From Glebionis coronaria (lineage: Eukaryota > Streptophyta > Magnoliopsida > Asterales > Asteraceae), in assembly GCA_025667525.1 (NCBI GenBank), contig CM046875.1:120890340-120954339 (forward strand): a DNA stretch of 64,000 nucleotides. Reading direction: 5' to 3'. Below the pieces are notes generated by a model, which searched no databases, was not told the origin of the DNA, and saw only the letters and a list, made by a program, of their open reading frames with translations. The position numbers and the translations under genes are program-made. Positions 11,385-21,389 of the stretch are shown here, piece after piece; the stretch's first letter is position 1; every line of letters begins with the position of its first letter.

Positions 11385-14300
11385 TGTGACAATCCGTCAA
11401 ATTATGGTTGATATTTTATTCTCGAATATTTATTTGAAAACATTATTTTAAATGTTACATTATGAACTCACTTATTTTTGGGAAGAAATTTGGATTTACG
11501 TCTTGGAGTAGCATCGACTACGTCTAAACCGGAGGATTCAACGTTACGTGCTTACGTTTACATACACCGTTTTGGTGACAGTCCGACATTTCAGAAAATA
11601 AATTTGTCCGTGAATATTATTTTGGAGTTTTAAATTTGTGTTGGTTCATAAACTTGCATATTTACGAGAAGAGATTAGGACTTACGATTTTATTTTAACG
11701 TCCTTTGCGACTAAACCGGAAACCCTAGGATTACGTATTTACGTTTTCGAACTCCGTTTTTGATGAGACAATTTTTATTGGATTCGTTTTGTGACGTTGA
11801 TTCATAATTTATAAAAACATTTTTCGTAAAACGACCCGAGGGCACGCAAATCAAGGAAACTAGAATCGAGGAGTACCCGTAAATAAATGGGGATGAGACA
11901 AGTGGGACACTTGTCCCACCCCCACTCAAACCGGCTACATTAGCTACACCTCACCCCTTTTATGTGCCAAGCTTAGCTAATAAGCTAAGACACATGTAAC
12001 AAGCTTACAATGTAAGCCTTCCACTAACTAAAACCACTAACACAACACACCTAGTTTCATTTGTTACATGCAAAAATCACTAAATCCTCTCTTCCTCTCT
12101 CTAGGATTTCGTCCCATCCTCACCAAGAACACCCTCATTTGATCAAAAATCAACCACAAAATCATGTGTTATTTCTACATATGTTGAAGCCCTCTTGAAG
12201 CTCTCTTGAATGGTGGTGATTATAACATCCGTGGAGGAGTTTTTATGATGTCTTGAGGCTGATTTTCCACAAGGTGTTTATGAAGAATGGTGGTCTTGAA
12301 GATGGTCTTGGTGCATCACAAGTATCTCCATCAAAATCCATGTTTTGATCAACCCACATCATCATGGTGGTATAAAGATTGTCCTCCTCATCTTTTTATT
12401 ATTTTGATTATGTAAACATGTATTTTATTTGCTATTGTATATTTATATGATGATTATATGATGATAAAAATGTTATGTGGGGATTTGTTGTTGATAAATA
12501 TGATTAAAAAGGTGAAAAACTATAAGGAACAAGCTTAAAATCTTGCTTAATTTACATGGCTGTATAAAACAGTAAAGAAACATGTTGTGAACTGATAAAG
12601 TGATGAAGTAGAATCCATTTACAGTAAGCTATGGGTCTTGTACACATGTGAGAGTTGTCCATGCAATGGAATCAAAGTAATGAGTGAGATATGATCAAAA
12701 CAAGTTTAAGGTATAAATCTGAGTTCACTGTTTTGGACGATTTTTAGAAAATATTTAGAAGATGATTCAACAGTAGCTATAGAAGAGTTAAATGTAGCAC
12801 ATATCATGTAGTTTATGTGATAAAAATTTGAGCTTCTATCTCCATATAGAACTCAAGATATGGCATTTTTGGTGAAAGTGAAGATAAAAATCAGATTTTT
12901 GGAAATTAAAGAATAATACTATTATATAAGCACTCAAAATTTAATAGTATAAAATATAAATGAAAACCCACGAACTTATAAAACTTATTTTTATAAATAT
13001 TTAAAAGGGTAAATGAATGAATAAATTATATAAATGGTAGTGAAATAATACTTATAAGTTATAAAACTATAAACATTGTTTTTACGACTTTTTCGGCTAA
13101 TACCGTAAAAATTAACGTTTTTGTTAAATAAAACTTAGATGGTTGGACCCGTCTAATGAAAACTTTATAAAACTTATATACTGATATATAGACATGTATA
13201 ACAAGTAAAAACCGATAAAACCCGAACTATAAGAAATACGGACATTTACGAGCTAATTAAGCATATTGGACTAATAATTGGACTAAATAAGATAAAAACT
13301 TGTAAAAAGAACTTATTGGGCTTAACCCATTTAGGCCCAACTTGTAAAGTTTAAGTACTGATAATATAAGTACAAAATGGATTAAAACAAGTTAAAGAAC
13401 CTATAAAAGGCTTATTGGACTTAAAACGTGAAAATAGTTAAAACTAGTATAAAAGTTATCGACACATAACTCTAAAATGAGTAAACGAGAATATGTAAAC
13501 CCACTTGATCATCATATATATATAATCATAATATGTATACATAATTGATATTTTTATAAAGTCATTGGACAAACGTCTAAGACCGAGTATTATTTGTCTA
13601 GGTTTCCGTGATTGAAGCACGTACCGTACGTCCGAATTGCCGATAACCCGCCTTCCCATATCAACGTGAGTTCATAGCCTCGCACTCTTTTAAATGTTTT
13701 TATGAAATGTTTTATAAACCCGCGAGGGAGATAACATGTTAGTTTTTATAAAATAGTACACCATTTGTCCCGATTGTTTGTTTATTGATTTTGGACCCGA
13801 ATGATTTAATGACCCGATTGTATGACCCGATAAATGATTAAAGGACCCGATAGATGAAATTAAATGGATTATTAAAGTTAGGTTATGTCACTCAAAGTCC
13901 CATTAGCATGAATTGTGAACTACCGGGAGTTGGTAGACGCTTATGCATTTAATAGTACTATTTGGGGACGATCACCCCAGTTCGCGCCTTGACGGTTGAT
14001 CCCCGTCGTGCCACATTGATTGGTAAGCGAATCTATGTATGAGAAGATTTCAATAGCGTGACCTTTGTGACGACACGCTACTTTAGATGGGCAAAAATTG
14101 GTATCGGGTTAGCTACCCGTTTTGGTTTAGTAAGGTAACAATGTCATGCGGCTTATAATAATCCAAACACTAACGAAATACTACTAGACGCTCAGAATTA
14201 CGACGTATTGCCTGACTAGCAATACAGGGTCATACTATTGATATTATGTTTGTCTTTTGGTTTTTATAACCATATTCATATAACGGTTTTTATTTTCATA

Positions 14301-14862
14301 CAACGTTATAAGACGTATTGTATGATGTTTTTACGACATTGGCTCGTATAATGATTTTTAAGGCAAATGCCTATATTATGATTTTCGATAAGGATTTGTA
14401 TAAAATGATTTTGGCTATTTAATGGCCTATTACAAAGATTTGTATAAAATGATTTTGGCTATTTTACGGCCTATTACAATGATTTGTACGAATTGATTTT
14501 TGGTACTAATTTTACACCAAAGTTATATTAATGGAATTTATTAAACTCTATGAATTCACTCGGCGTTATCGCTGACCTTTTCTTTTAACATGTCTTATCT
14601 CAGGTACTTGAAGGTAATTCTCGGGAAGACGACAAGAATTCATGGCCCGCACTTAAACAATATTTTCCATTCAAATACTTTGTAAAACTTTGTATGAAAT
14701 ATAATGACTTGGGACCGATGTAACTTTGATATTATGAATGGAAATGATTTAATATTAAACGACGCGATTTTTATGCGTTGACTATGATGTGAGTAATGTG
14801 CTATCCTGTAACACCAACTAGTCTTCCGCTGTATTGAGTTGTATAAATTTGGGGGTGTTACA
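11385..14862 (+). repeat. 3' LTR of the Tekay-like element
   Basis: This 3478-bp copy of the 5' LTR ends GGGGTGTTACA and is followed at once by the TSD AATAC. The differences from the 5' LTR are scattered single-base substitutions with no net length change. The 18-bp palindrome recurs at 11902-11919. Confidence 0.93.
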
Positions 14863-15897
14863 AATACAATTGAAACCAGTTCATTATTAACAATAACATT
14901 TTCTAACCATGTAAAGAGAGTACATAAGGCATGTGAAACAAGCAAACATGAAAGTCAATCATAGAGAACTATATATTTAAATCAATACCTTCCCAAATAA
15001 AGTCAAAAAATCCGATCTTTTGAAAATATGCTTTTTAGACCTCGCGACTCCTCTTGGTGTAATGTTTGAGACTTTATTCCACCACTTAACGCTATGCTGA
15101 AATGACTCTAAAATCCATACCTAAAAAGTATCTTAAAGTTATAAAAAATATATATTAAAAAAGATATTGCAGCATTTGAAAATGTGGCAAAGAACATACC
15201 TGAAATGCCCAAACAAAACCAGACAGTGTGTACGTTGGCACATAATTACGTGACTTATGCAACCCTTCAATGTGCTCATCCTTGTGGCGTGCCACAACAT
15301 TGACTCTCTCCTGATACAAAGTATTCCATATATGCTCGCCCAAAGGGAAATAATTCCAAGCATCCAAATTCTCAATTAACTTAAATAGTATCTCATCAAC
15401 TTCATTGGCCAACAACCGCCCCATAAATATTACTTCCAAGCTTAACAAAAGACATAACCTAACCGCGTCGACATCACTAAGTTTAGAAAAAACTCCCCAT
15501 CCTCAACAACACCTACTAAATCTAAGTTAGTTATCGGTAAACCATCTCTATGAGGGAATACCCGGTTTCGGAATGTCATATAACGGTCGGTATATGCACT
15601 AAGAGTATGATGTCCAAACCTAAATCCAGTTATGATACTAAACTCATTGCGTCCAAAATGTAGTGTCAAACCGTGGACATTAGATAATAACGGCATATCG
15701 TAATGCGAATCCCTAACAAGACACTGTTTCTGTAGGATAAAATCTATCATATGTTCCTCCTGCTTAAAATACAAAAAGTCTAACCACGGACCAAAACAGG
15801 TGGTCCTAAACAGATTCCTCCGCTTTACATCCAATGAGTTTTTAATAAACTTAAAGTACTTCAATTTACTTCTTATATACACTTTGGCTTCGTATTC
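14863..15897 (-). pseudogene. DUF1985-domain pseudogene, proximal exons (split gene)
   Basis: A minus-strand gene of the DUF1985 / 'phospholipase-like' (Ulp1-associated) family, abundant in plant genomes and often carried by Mutator-like elements. Exon 15897-15200 follows an acceptor TTTTAG and encodes the DUF1985 core: LFRTTCFGPWLDF, then LHFGRNEFSIITGFRFG, LSLEVIFMGRLLANEVDE, and YVPTYTLSGFVWAFQ before the donor GTATGT. The next exon, 15120-14989 (phase 0), begins VWILESFQHSVKWWNK and ends at a GTATTG donor. A third exon, about 14902-14863, continues across the Tekay insertion to a GTAAGT donor at 2415. A length change in a six-T run (15487-15492) throws the frame between GEFF and the continuation LSDVDAVRLCLLLSLEV. 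Together with stops in the distal exons this marks a pseudogene. The biochemical role of DUF1985 is unknown to me. Confidence 0.75.
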
Positions 15898-16164
15898 CTA
15901 AAATAAAACAAAACACATATAAATATCTTTGACTAAATAATATACATTTATCATAAGGAAAAGAAAGATTATCATAACTAAAAATTTTCATTCAAAGATA
16001 GCGTGGATTCATACAATGGAAGGGAGGAAAATATATTCTTTCTTAAACATAAAAGAACTAACATAATTGACCTACATGGTCTAACACTAGATAAACTTAA
16101 TTAAACATGAAAACGATATGACAGAAGATTCATAAGAGAGCACATGAGACCACCGCTAAACAAG

Positions 16165-16506
16165 TCACTTGGGGCTAAGGTTGACCATCATTGACATTCT
16201 TTTCAGGACCTGAAGTTGAACATGGTTAATAGAAGCCAACAACGCACGGATCTTTCCAAGATCCGCGTTATTGATTTCCTTTAACAGCTTAGAACACTCA
16301 TAGGCTACCGTGCTATCAATGAAATAGTCAAGTTCTAAAATTAAGCCACATCGCTCATTAACTCGACCACCCAACCTTTCAGCAATGTTATTAAGCTCAT
16401 GAGCTATCAAGTGATCTTTGTTGTTTTCAGCATCTAAGAGAACAATCATCATGTCCCTAATGTCATTGGAATTGGCAATAATCAAAAGCTCAAGTAGTGT
16501 AGACAT
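16165..16506 (-). CDS. Putative first exon of the DUF1985 gene, or a separate 113-aa protein
   Basis: An open frame of 113 codons starts MSTLLELLIIANSNDIRD and is mostly hydrophilic and helical-looking, with no signal peptide and no domain I recognise. A TATA box lies 73-81 bp upstream, and AAACCCTAA occurs in the presumed 5' UTR, so the start is well placed. It may end at its own stop (16165). Alternatively it may splice out at CTTCAG|GTCCTG near 16213 in phase 0 and join the acceptor at 15897, which is also phase 0 and would give ...VQLQ followed by EYEAKVYIR. The shared orientation and matching phase favour a first exon, but this is inference. Confidence 0.5.
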   Translation of the reverse strand: MSTLLELLIIANSNDIRDMMIVLLDAENNKDHLIAHELNNIAERLGGRVNERCGLILELDYFIDSTVAYECSKLLKEINNADLGKIRALLASINHVQLQVLKRMSMMVNLSPK

Positions 16507-16578
16507 TTTTTTTCAAGTTAGGGTTTGAGATAATGATTATTGATGGTAGATGAGTGTATGAGTCCTAGTTAGAAGCAG

Positions 16579-16587
16579 TATTTATAG
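16579..16587 (-). promoter_or_regulatory. TATA box of the minus-strand DUF1985 gene
   Basis: CTATAAATA on the minus strand, ~75 bp upstream of the ATG at 16506. Transcription would start about 30 bp downstream, and the leader contains AAACCCTAAC (a telo-box) just before the ATG. Confidence 0.55.
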
Positions 16588-16599
16588 ATGCATGTTGAA

Positions 16600-17460
16600 C
16601 TTAACAAAAGGAATATCATAAATGCATGTCAAGACTAAATCCTGCTTTTTTCCATGTAGTAGGATATAGTAAACTTCCAAAATATATTTTTTTTCCAATT
16701 TTGTAACTAATGGCCACACTATATCAAATTCTATATTTTTAAGGTTCCCATTACACGAAATATATGCCATTTCAAGAACAATCTAAATTCAATTCCTAAA
16801 AATGCCCAGGCAACTATAACCACTTCATATTATATTCCTATAAATTATTCAATAAATTCCTATAAATTATTCAAAAAAATGTAACTCATGGATATGTACT
16901 ACTCTGCATATTTAATAATCAGACTTAAAAATTATATAATGTTAAAATAAAGTTGTGTCTAATTAATAATGATATCACATTTGGTACCATCAATAAATTG
17001 ATAGCAGAGAAAGTCGCATAAGTGTATCAAGGAAGATTATAAAAATAAACCAGATGGTGGTTTACGGTCATGTCACAATTAAATTTCAAATCAGAGAGTA
17101 CAATGGATTTAATACCATTATATATGCAATAACAGAACATAAATTACATTTTAAACACAACTGTTGTAATCAACTTTAAATCTATCTAAAAGACGGATTA
17201 ATAAGAGAGAAAAACTATTGATTGTGTACTAACTTGTGCCCACAACATGATTGGATCGAACTACGTAAAAGACGGATTAAAAAATAGAGGATCTAAAAAC
17301 AAGAACGTGGCGATGGATTTTAGGTTTTTTCTGGGTTTGAATTATTAATGGAGGTTAGGGGAGGGGGGTTACATATCTGCATGAGGTGGGGTTGATTAAA
17401 TTGTTATGGATATAATTAGGGGTGGAGAGAGGCAAGGATTAGCCATTGTACAAGTATCTC
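16600..17460. other. AT-rich intergenic sequence, nothing recognised
   Basis: No ORF with gene-like composition, no element termini and no RNA gene could be seen. It lies upstream of the minus-strand DUF1985 gene and may hold its distal promoter. Confidence 0.4.
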
Positions 17461-17539
17461 AAAGCTAACTGTACAACTTACTAATGCATTGGGTTTTTTT
17501 TTATAAAATGTAAATACTTTATAAAAAAATTAATATAAT

Positions 17540-17900
17540 TAATTATAAAAGTACAATTCGCTTAAAATGTACACTTACACATTCTTACACCATAAGTACA
17601 AGTCGCTTAAAAAGTACAATGACACATTCTTATACATTCTTACACCCTAAGCACAAGTCGCATAATTTTTAATAAGGTTGCATAATATTATTTATACATA
17701 AAATATAATCCGAATATATTACAAAAATCATTTATATAGAAAGTTGCATAAAATTAAAATCAAGGTTGCATAAAAAGTTTCTTTACATAAATGTACTTGA
17801 TTCTTACACAAAGGGTACTTATTTTTGAAATAATACAAGTCGCATAAATTGCATAAGGTAGTACGGGTTGCATAAGGTAGCATAAGTCGCATTGGTCTAA
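17540..17900. repeat. Degenerate tandem/dispersed short repeats
   Basis: At 17555-17670 two to three diverged copies of a ~45-bp unit contain AAGTACAAGTCGCTTAAAA and ACACATTCTTACACC. From about 17665 the motifs GTCGCATAA and GTTGCATAAGGT recur at short, irregular spacing up to 17895. No coding potential is evident. Confidence 0.6.
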
Positions 17901-18059
17901 TTTGGGAAATTAAAAGTAGCTTGGGGTATTTTGACAAATGAACATCATGAATGGTCTATTTGGGTAATTAGCCCAAAATTTAAATACAAACATTTCATTT
18001 AGCACCCCCTACTATATATACAATATCAAATAACAATCAAATCACAACCTTTATTTTAT

Positions 18060-19175
18060 CAAATACTTATCAAATTCTTAGCAAAATAAAATAAAATTGG
18101 CCGACTACCCTCAACATGCTTTTGTTAATATGATAAACGAGGCTTGTGCCGGAAACCCTTCCACTCAAAATCCATCCTTTACCGGCTTTAATTCGTTCGA
18201 AGCATTTCAACAATATCAACAAGAACAACAACAAGTTTTCATTCGGTGGCAACAATCACAAGCCATGAGCACATTCCAAGACACACCGTCATTCACATCT
18301 CAAACCGACAAACACACACAAGCAGATTCGCTGGCAGAAAAGGTGGTCGGAAAAAGAAAACAGCAAAAAAAGGAAAAGGTGTTTCCGAAGATGAGACGAT
18401 TGTAGCGGGTCGTTTGCTATCGGTCGAAGAAGAATTGCTAGCATCGTCTTACATTAGCGTTTTGGAAGATAACAATATTAGCCGAAGTCAAAAGTGTGAT
18501 ACATTTTGAATTCGAGTGACGAACGTCTTCAACGAGACAAATTTCCAAAAACGTAACAAGGATATGATAACTAGCAAATGACATACTTTGAATGCCAATT
18601 GCCAAAATTTTAACGCCTCTTTCAAATGGGGCAAACGTTTAGGGAGAAGTGGCGAGAAGGTAGGGATGGACACGGTACCGCTACCGTACCGATCCCGTAC
18701 CACATTAGTGGTACCGATTTTTTCCCGAGCATAAATTAATGGTACCGGTTTAGTACGGAACGGGATTCGGATATCGGTACCGGTACCGATACGGGGAAAT
18801 CGAGATTTTCCCATTTTTTTCAGAAATTTCCCGATTTGGTACCGGTCCCGTACCGAATTAGTGGTATCGAATTTTTTTCCACTTTATTTCGTAGTACCGG
18901 TACCGTACCGAACGAGATTCGGGTAGCGGGAATCGGTACGGTTCTGGTTCGTTTCGGGATTCGGGACGAAATGCTCATCTCTACGAGAAGGGCTTTCGAT
19001 GTGCAAAGCGAAAAAGACTGCACACTCGTGCGTTTGGAGTAGTTGCTGTTTTTAGCTACCCTGTTCAGGATTTGGACGAGAACGATGCCTATTTGATTAG
19101 GAATCAAAAATAAACTATCCGTGCGAAGATGAGTCGAGATTTGGGCGAAGATGACGGGGCCGGGACGTCTTAATT
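18060..19175 (+). pseudogene. NAM-associated / SANT-like (PIF-Harbinger ORF1-type) pseudogene, interrupted by a MITE
   Basis: An apparent start codon has become TTG at 18097, followed by a Q-rich N-terminus (FEAFQQYQQEQQQVFIRWQQ) and then, after a frame change between about 18250 and 18340, a basic stretch (GRKKKTAKKGKG) and the conserved block LLSVEEELLASSYISVLEDN ending KCDTF. Two expected tryptophans, in 'FWIRV' and 'KWHTLN', are TGA. This pattern belongs to plant proteins with a Myb/SANT-like domain and a NAM-associated C-terminus, often linked to PIF/Harbinger elements. A TATA-like TATATATACA lies near 18010. A 323-bp hAT-type element (18661-18983) splits the 3' part, which resumes at 18984. 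I am confident that it is dead and less confident of the family. Confidence 0.6.
18661..18983. mobile_element. Non-autonomous hAT-type MITE, GGTACCG-rich (323 bp)
   Basis: The ends form short TIRs (TAGGGATGGACA on the left; the right end reads TAGAGATGAGCA in reverse) and are flanked by a perfect 8-bp duplication CGAGAAGG (18653-18660 and 18984-18991). An 8-bp TSD is the hAT hallmark. The body is a self-complementary series of GGTACCG/CGGTACC motifs with no transposase. Overlapping ORFs on both strands are by-products of this simple composition. Confidence 0.85.
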
Positions 19176-19189
19176 TTTTTTAATTCATA

Positions 19190-19953
19190 ATGTTTTTTTA
19201 GATTTTGGCAAAAAAAATATTCGTAGGTTTTTTTATTCCGTAATGTTTTTTTTTGGTAATTTTATTTTTTTAGTTCGTAATGTATTTCGTATTTTAAGAT
19301 TATGAATAAAATGGGTGTTTGATTAAAGAATGAAATAATCATTGAGGGGGTTTTTTGAAAAAAGAAAGGGAAAAGTGGTGTGGGTTGGTATTATGATTAG
19401 AGGGGTTTGTGTTATTTGGATGTTATGTTGATGTCGTGTTGATGTGACGATGTTATTTGGGTGTTTTGGGATACCTAGCACTCTAATAATTACATCAATG
19501 GTGCTTGTGAAAGTTGTTTTTTTAACTTTTTTTTAATTTACGGAAAGTTATCGGCAAAGACATTTTAGTCCGTTCATATACAATGGTTAACCACAGAAAC
19601 TGTTTTTGTAACATTTAAAACCATTGTTGGGATATAAACTGATCACATCGATGATTTGCATGCACAAAAGAATAAACACCCCGGCCAAATCTCAAGAACC
19701 CTGTTTGCCAACAATAATCTGCACCGATCAATCAAGATAGCTAGCAGTAAGTAATCTTAAGCGTTAAATACGCTTGCCGTTTATAGCAATCTTTTGTTCA
19801 TTTGCTGGTTTATGAACAATTTAGCTACGTTTTGTTTTGTAACTTGTTATGTTATTTCTTTTTTAGTGTGTGTCTGTTTTAGTTGTTGTGTGTTTAAAAT
19901 TTTAAGAATAAAGTTCTTGTTTTTATGTTTGTGTTTACGTGTCTAAATGCTAT
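19190..19953. other. Non-coding region downstream of the SANT-like pseudogene
   Basis: T-rich sequence with several T runs. A short direct repeat (GTGTTATTTGGATGTTATG and GTGACGATGTTATTTGGGTG) lies near 19400-19470. A possible 5' splice site (GCA|GTAAGT) occurs at about 19747-19753, but no exon can be supported. The TR-GAG element is inserted at its right edge. Confidence 0.4.
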
Positions 19954-19958
19954 GTTTG

Positions 19959-20198
19959 TGATACAACCAAGATATCTTTTATTTATTTAGGATATATGTT
20001 TAGTATCTTTTATGTTTATCGTTTATTCTAGTGTTTATCCCTTAACTAGTATTTAAAGTTTCCTGTAATCATATTATGATAATCAATCAAAGTAAGAGTT
20101 AAATAAAATGTCTAGTTCTTCTCATCTTCAATTCTTAAGGAGCTCGCACACGCTAAAAGTGGTGCCCTATCCCGATACTACCCGAGAGGGTCGTATCA
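19959..20198 (+). repeat. 5' LTR of the TR-GAG element
   Basis: 240 bp with TG...CA ends. The sequence following the LTR (ATTGGTGCTTTCATTGAGAG, 20199-20218) sits at the PBS position; I cannot name the matching tRNA with confidence. Confidence 0.9.
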
Positions 20199-20258
20199 AT
20201 TGGTGCTTTCATTGAGAGCCCTCAATTCGTTGGGGGATTTTTGATCTAAGATTCCAAT

Positions 20259-20261
<3 letters not shown>

Positions 20262-20289
<28 letters not shown>
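20262..20289 (+). repeat. A28 homopolymer in the TR-GAG leader
   Basis: An uninterrupted run of 28 adenines lies between the PBS region and the ACTGTTCA repeats. Its length may be affected by sequencing or assembly error. Confidence 0.85.
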
Positions 20290-20290
20290 C

Positions 20291-20376
20291 AGTGTTACTG
20301 TTCATACCGGAAGTTACTGTTCATCAGGAGGAGTTACTGTTCACCGACACTGTTCATCGAAAACACTGTTCATCCG
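20291..20376 (+). repeat. Five spaced ACTGTTCA(T/C) repeats in the leader
   Basis: The octamer ACTGTTCA occurs five times in ~85 bp (first three as TTACTGTTCA, last two as ACACTGTTCA) with irregular spacing of 8-15 bp. It lies between the poly-A tract and the gag ORF, where a packaging or dimerisation signal could be expected. Function is unknown. Confidence 0.75.
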
Positions 20377-20426
20377 AATAAAAATAAAAAAAATTTATTT
20401 TTTTTTGTTTTTATTTTCGATTTGCT

Positions 20427-21008
20427 ATGGTATCTAGCGACTATGATCGAGACGCGCTATCTAAGCTCTTGCACAAGGGTAAGGTGGCCGAGTATGAAAG
20501 TGACTTTATAACACTTTCAAATCGAATAACGGGGATCTCAGAAAGTTTACTTAAATGTTACTATATTTCTGGACTTAAAGCGGCTCTACAATGTTTACTC
20601 TTGAGGTCAAAGCCCACAACACTAGACGAAACTTTTTCATTAGCCCGTGAAGCAGAAGCACGATTCACGAACCTAGAACTCTCAGAACTATTGAGGTCGA
20701 ATCCTGCCACTTTAGGAGAAACCTTCTTTTGTGCCCGTATAATGGAGGCTCGTTTTGAGTCAATCGAGGAGAATGTACAGGCCATTAAAGAGGAGGAAGT
20801 CGTTAATATTGTTTGTCATCAAGAAGTTATGAAAAATCCTAATTTGAATGATGACGATGATAATGGGGCAAAAGGGTTTAGTGTGTTTGAGGAGTCGGTG
20901 ACAGAATCGAATGTTAATGAGGTTGTTCATGATGTTTATTTTCACGAACTCATGGATGATGGAGAACAAATTTTGGTGGAGAATAAATTGTCTTGGAGAA
21001 TTATCTAG
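20427..21008 (+). CDS. Gag-like protein of the TR-GAG element (193 aa)
   Basis: The ORF encodes a capsid-like fragment: KLLHKGKVAEYESDFITLSN followed by ISGLKAALQCLLL resembles the plant retrotransposon gag domain (a helix, then the '..YF..GL...I...' stretch). Residues ~69-92 and ~93-115 form an internal duplication, LLRSKPTTLDETFSLAREAEARF and LLRSNPATLGETFFCARIMEARF, of a kind I recall in gag proteins of Asteraceae elements. The C-terminal third is acidic, with no zinc knuckle. With no pol downstream, the protein could at most contribute to particle assembly. The ORF is intact, so expression is conceivable. Confidence 0.75.
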   Translation: MVSSDYDRDALSKLLHKGKVAEYESDFITLSNRITGISESLLKCYYISGLKAALQCLLLRSKPTTLDETFSLAREAEARFTNLELSELLRSNPATLGETFFCARIMEARFESIEENVQAIKEEEVVNIVCHQEVMKNPNLNDDDDNGAKGFSVFEESVTESNVNEVVHDVYFHELMDDGEQILVENKLSWRII

Positions 21009-21149
21009 GTTGGGGAACTATATGGGTGAAGAACTACATGAGTGAAAGAATGGAGTGGGATGTGGTTCAAAGAAGATTATGGGATCCCGGAATCACGAGC
21101 TTTTCAAGATATCACCTTGAGGGCAAGGTGAATTCGAAGGAGTGAGGAA

Positions 21150-21389
21150 TGATACAACCAAGATATCTTTTATTTATTTAGGATATATGTTTAGTATCTT
21201 TTATGTTTATCGTTTATTCTAGTGTTTATCCCTTAACTAGTATTTAAGGTTTCCTGTAATCATATTATGATAATCAATCAAAGTAAGAGTTAAATAAAAT
21301 GTCTAGTTCTTCTCATCTCCAATTCTTAAGGAGCTCGCACACGCTAAAAGTGGTGCCCTATCCCGATACTACCCGAGAGGGTCGTATCA
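21150..21389 (+). repeat. 3' LTR of the TR-GAG element
   Basis: 240-bp copy of the 5' LTR with two visible substitutions, followed directly by the TSD GTTTG. Confidence 0.9.

Larger units (their letters stand above)
2426..14862 (+). mobile_element. Complete Tekay-like Ty3/gypsy LTR retrotransposon (12,437 bp), coding region dead
   Basis: Two 3478-bp LTRs (2426-5903 and 11385-14862) begin TGTGACAATCC and end GGGGTGTTACA, and they are flanked by the perfect 5-bp target duplication AATAC (2421-2425 and 14863-14867). A PBS follows the left LTR and a purine-rich tract precedes the right one. Remnants of reverse transcriptase, integrase and an integrase C-terminus occur in the order RT then IN, as in Ty3/gypsy, and the wording of the RT and IN remnants is closest to Tekay/Del chromoviruses. 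The interior (5904-11384) has no ORF over about 90 codons. About 31 substitutions separate the two LTRs (~0.9%), so insertion was recent. The element sits inside an exon of the DUF1985 pseudogene. Confidence 0.92.
19959..21389 (+). mobile_element. TR-GAG-type miniature LTR retrotransposon (1431 bp)
   Basis: Two 240-bp LTRs (19959-20198 and 21150-21389) begin TGATACAACC and end GGGTCGTATCA. A perfect TSD GTTTG flanks the element (19954-19958 and 21390-21394). The two LTRs differ at only two positions that I can see. The 951-bp interior holds a leader and one gag-like ORF, with no protease, RT or integrase, so the element must be mobilised in trans. Size and content fit the TR-GAG/TRIM class. 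Confidence 0.9.

Noticed and set aside
15139..15375. 78-aa minus-strand ORF overlapping the DUF1985 exon
   Set aside because: Shadow of the real exon in another frame.
18488..19107. Minus-strand 95-108-aa ORFs rich in GTG/IP/RT
   Set aside because: They translate the GGTACCG inverted motifs of the hAT-type MITE.
19747..19753. Splice donor of a hidden 5' UTR exon (GCA|GTAAGT)
   Set aside because: No coding exon or acceptor could be paired with it; left as unsupported.
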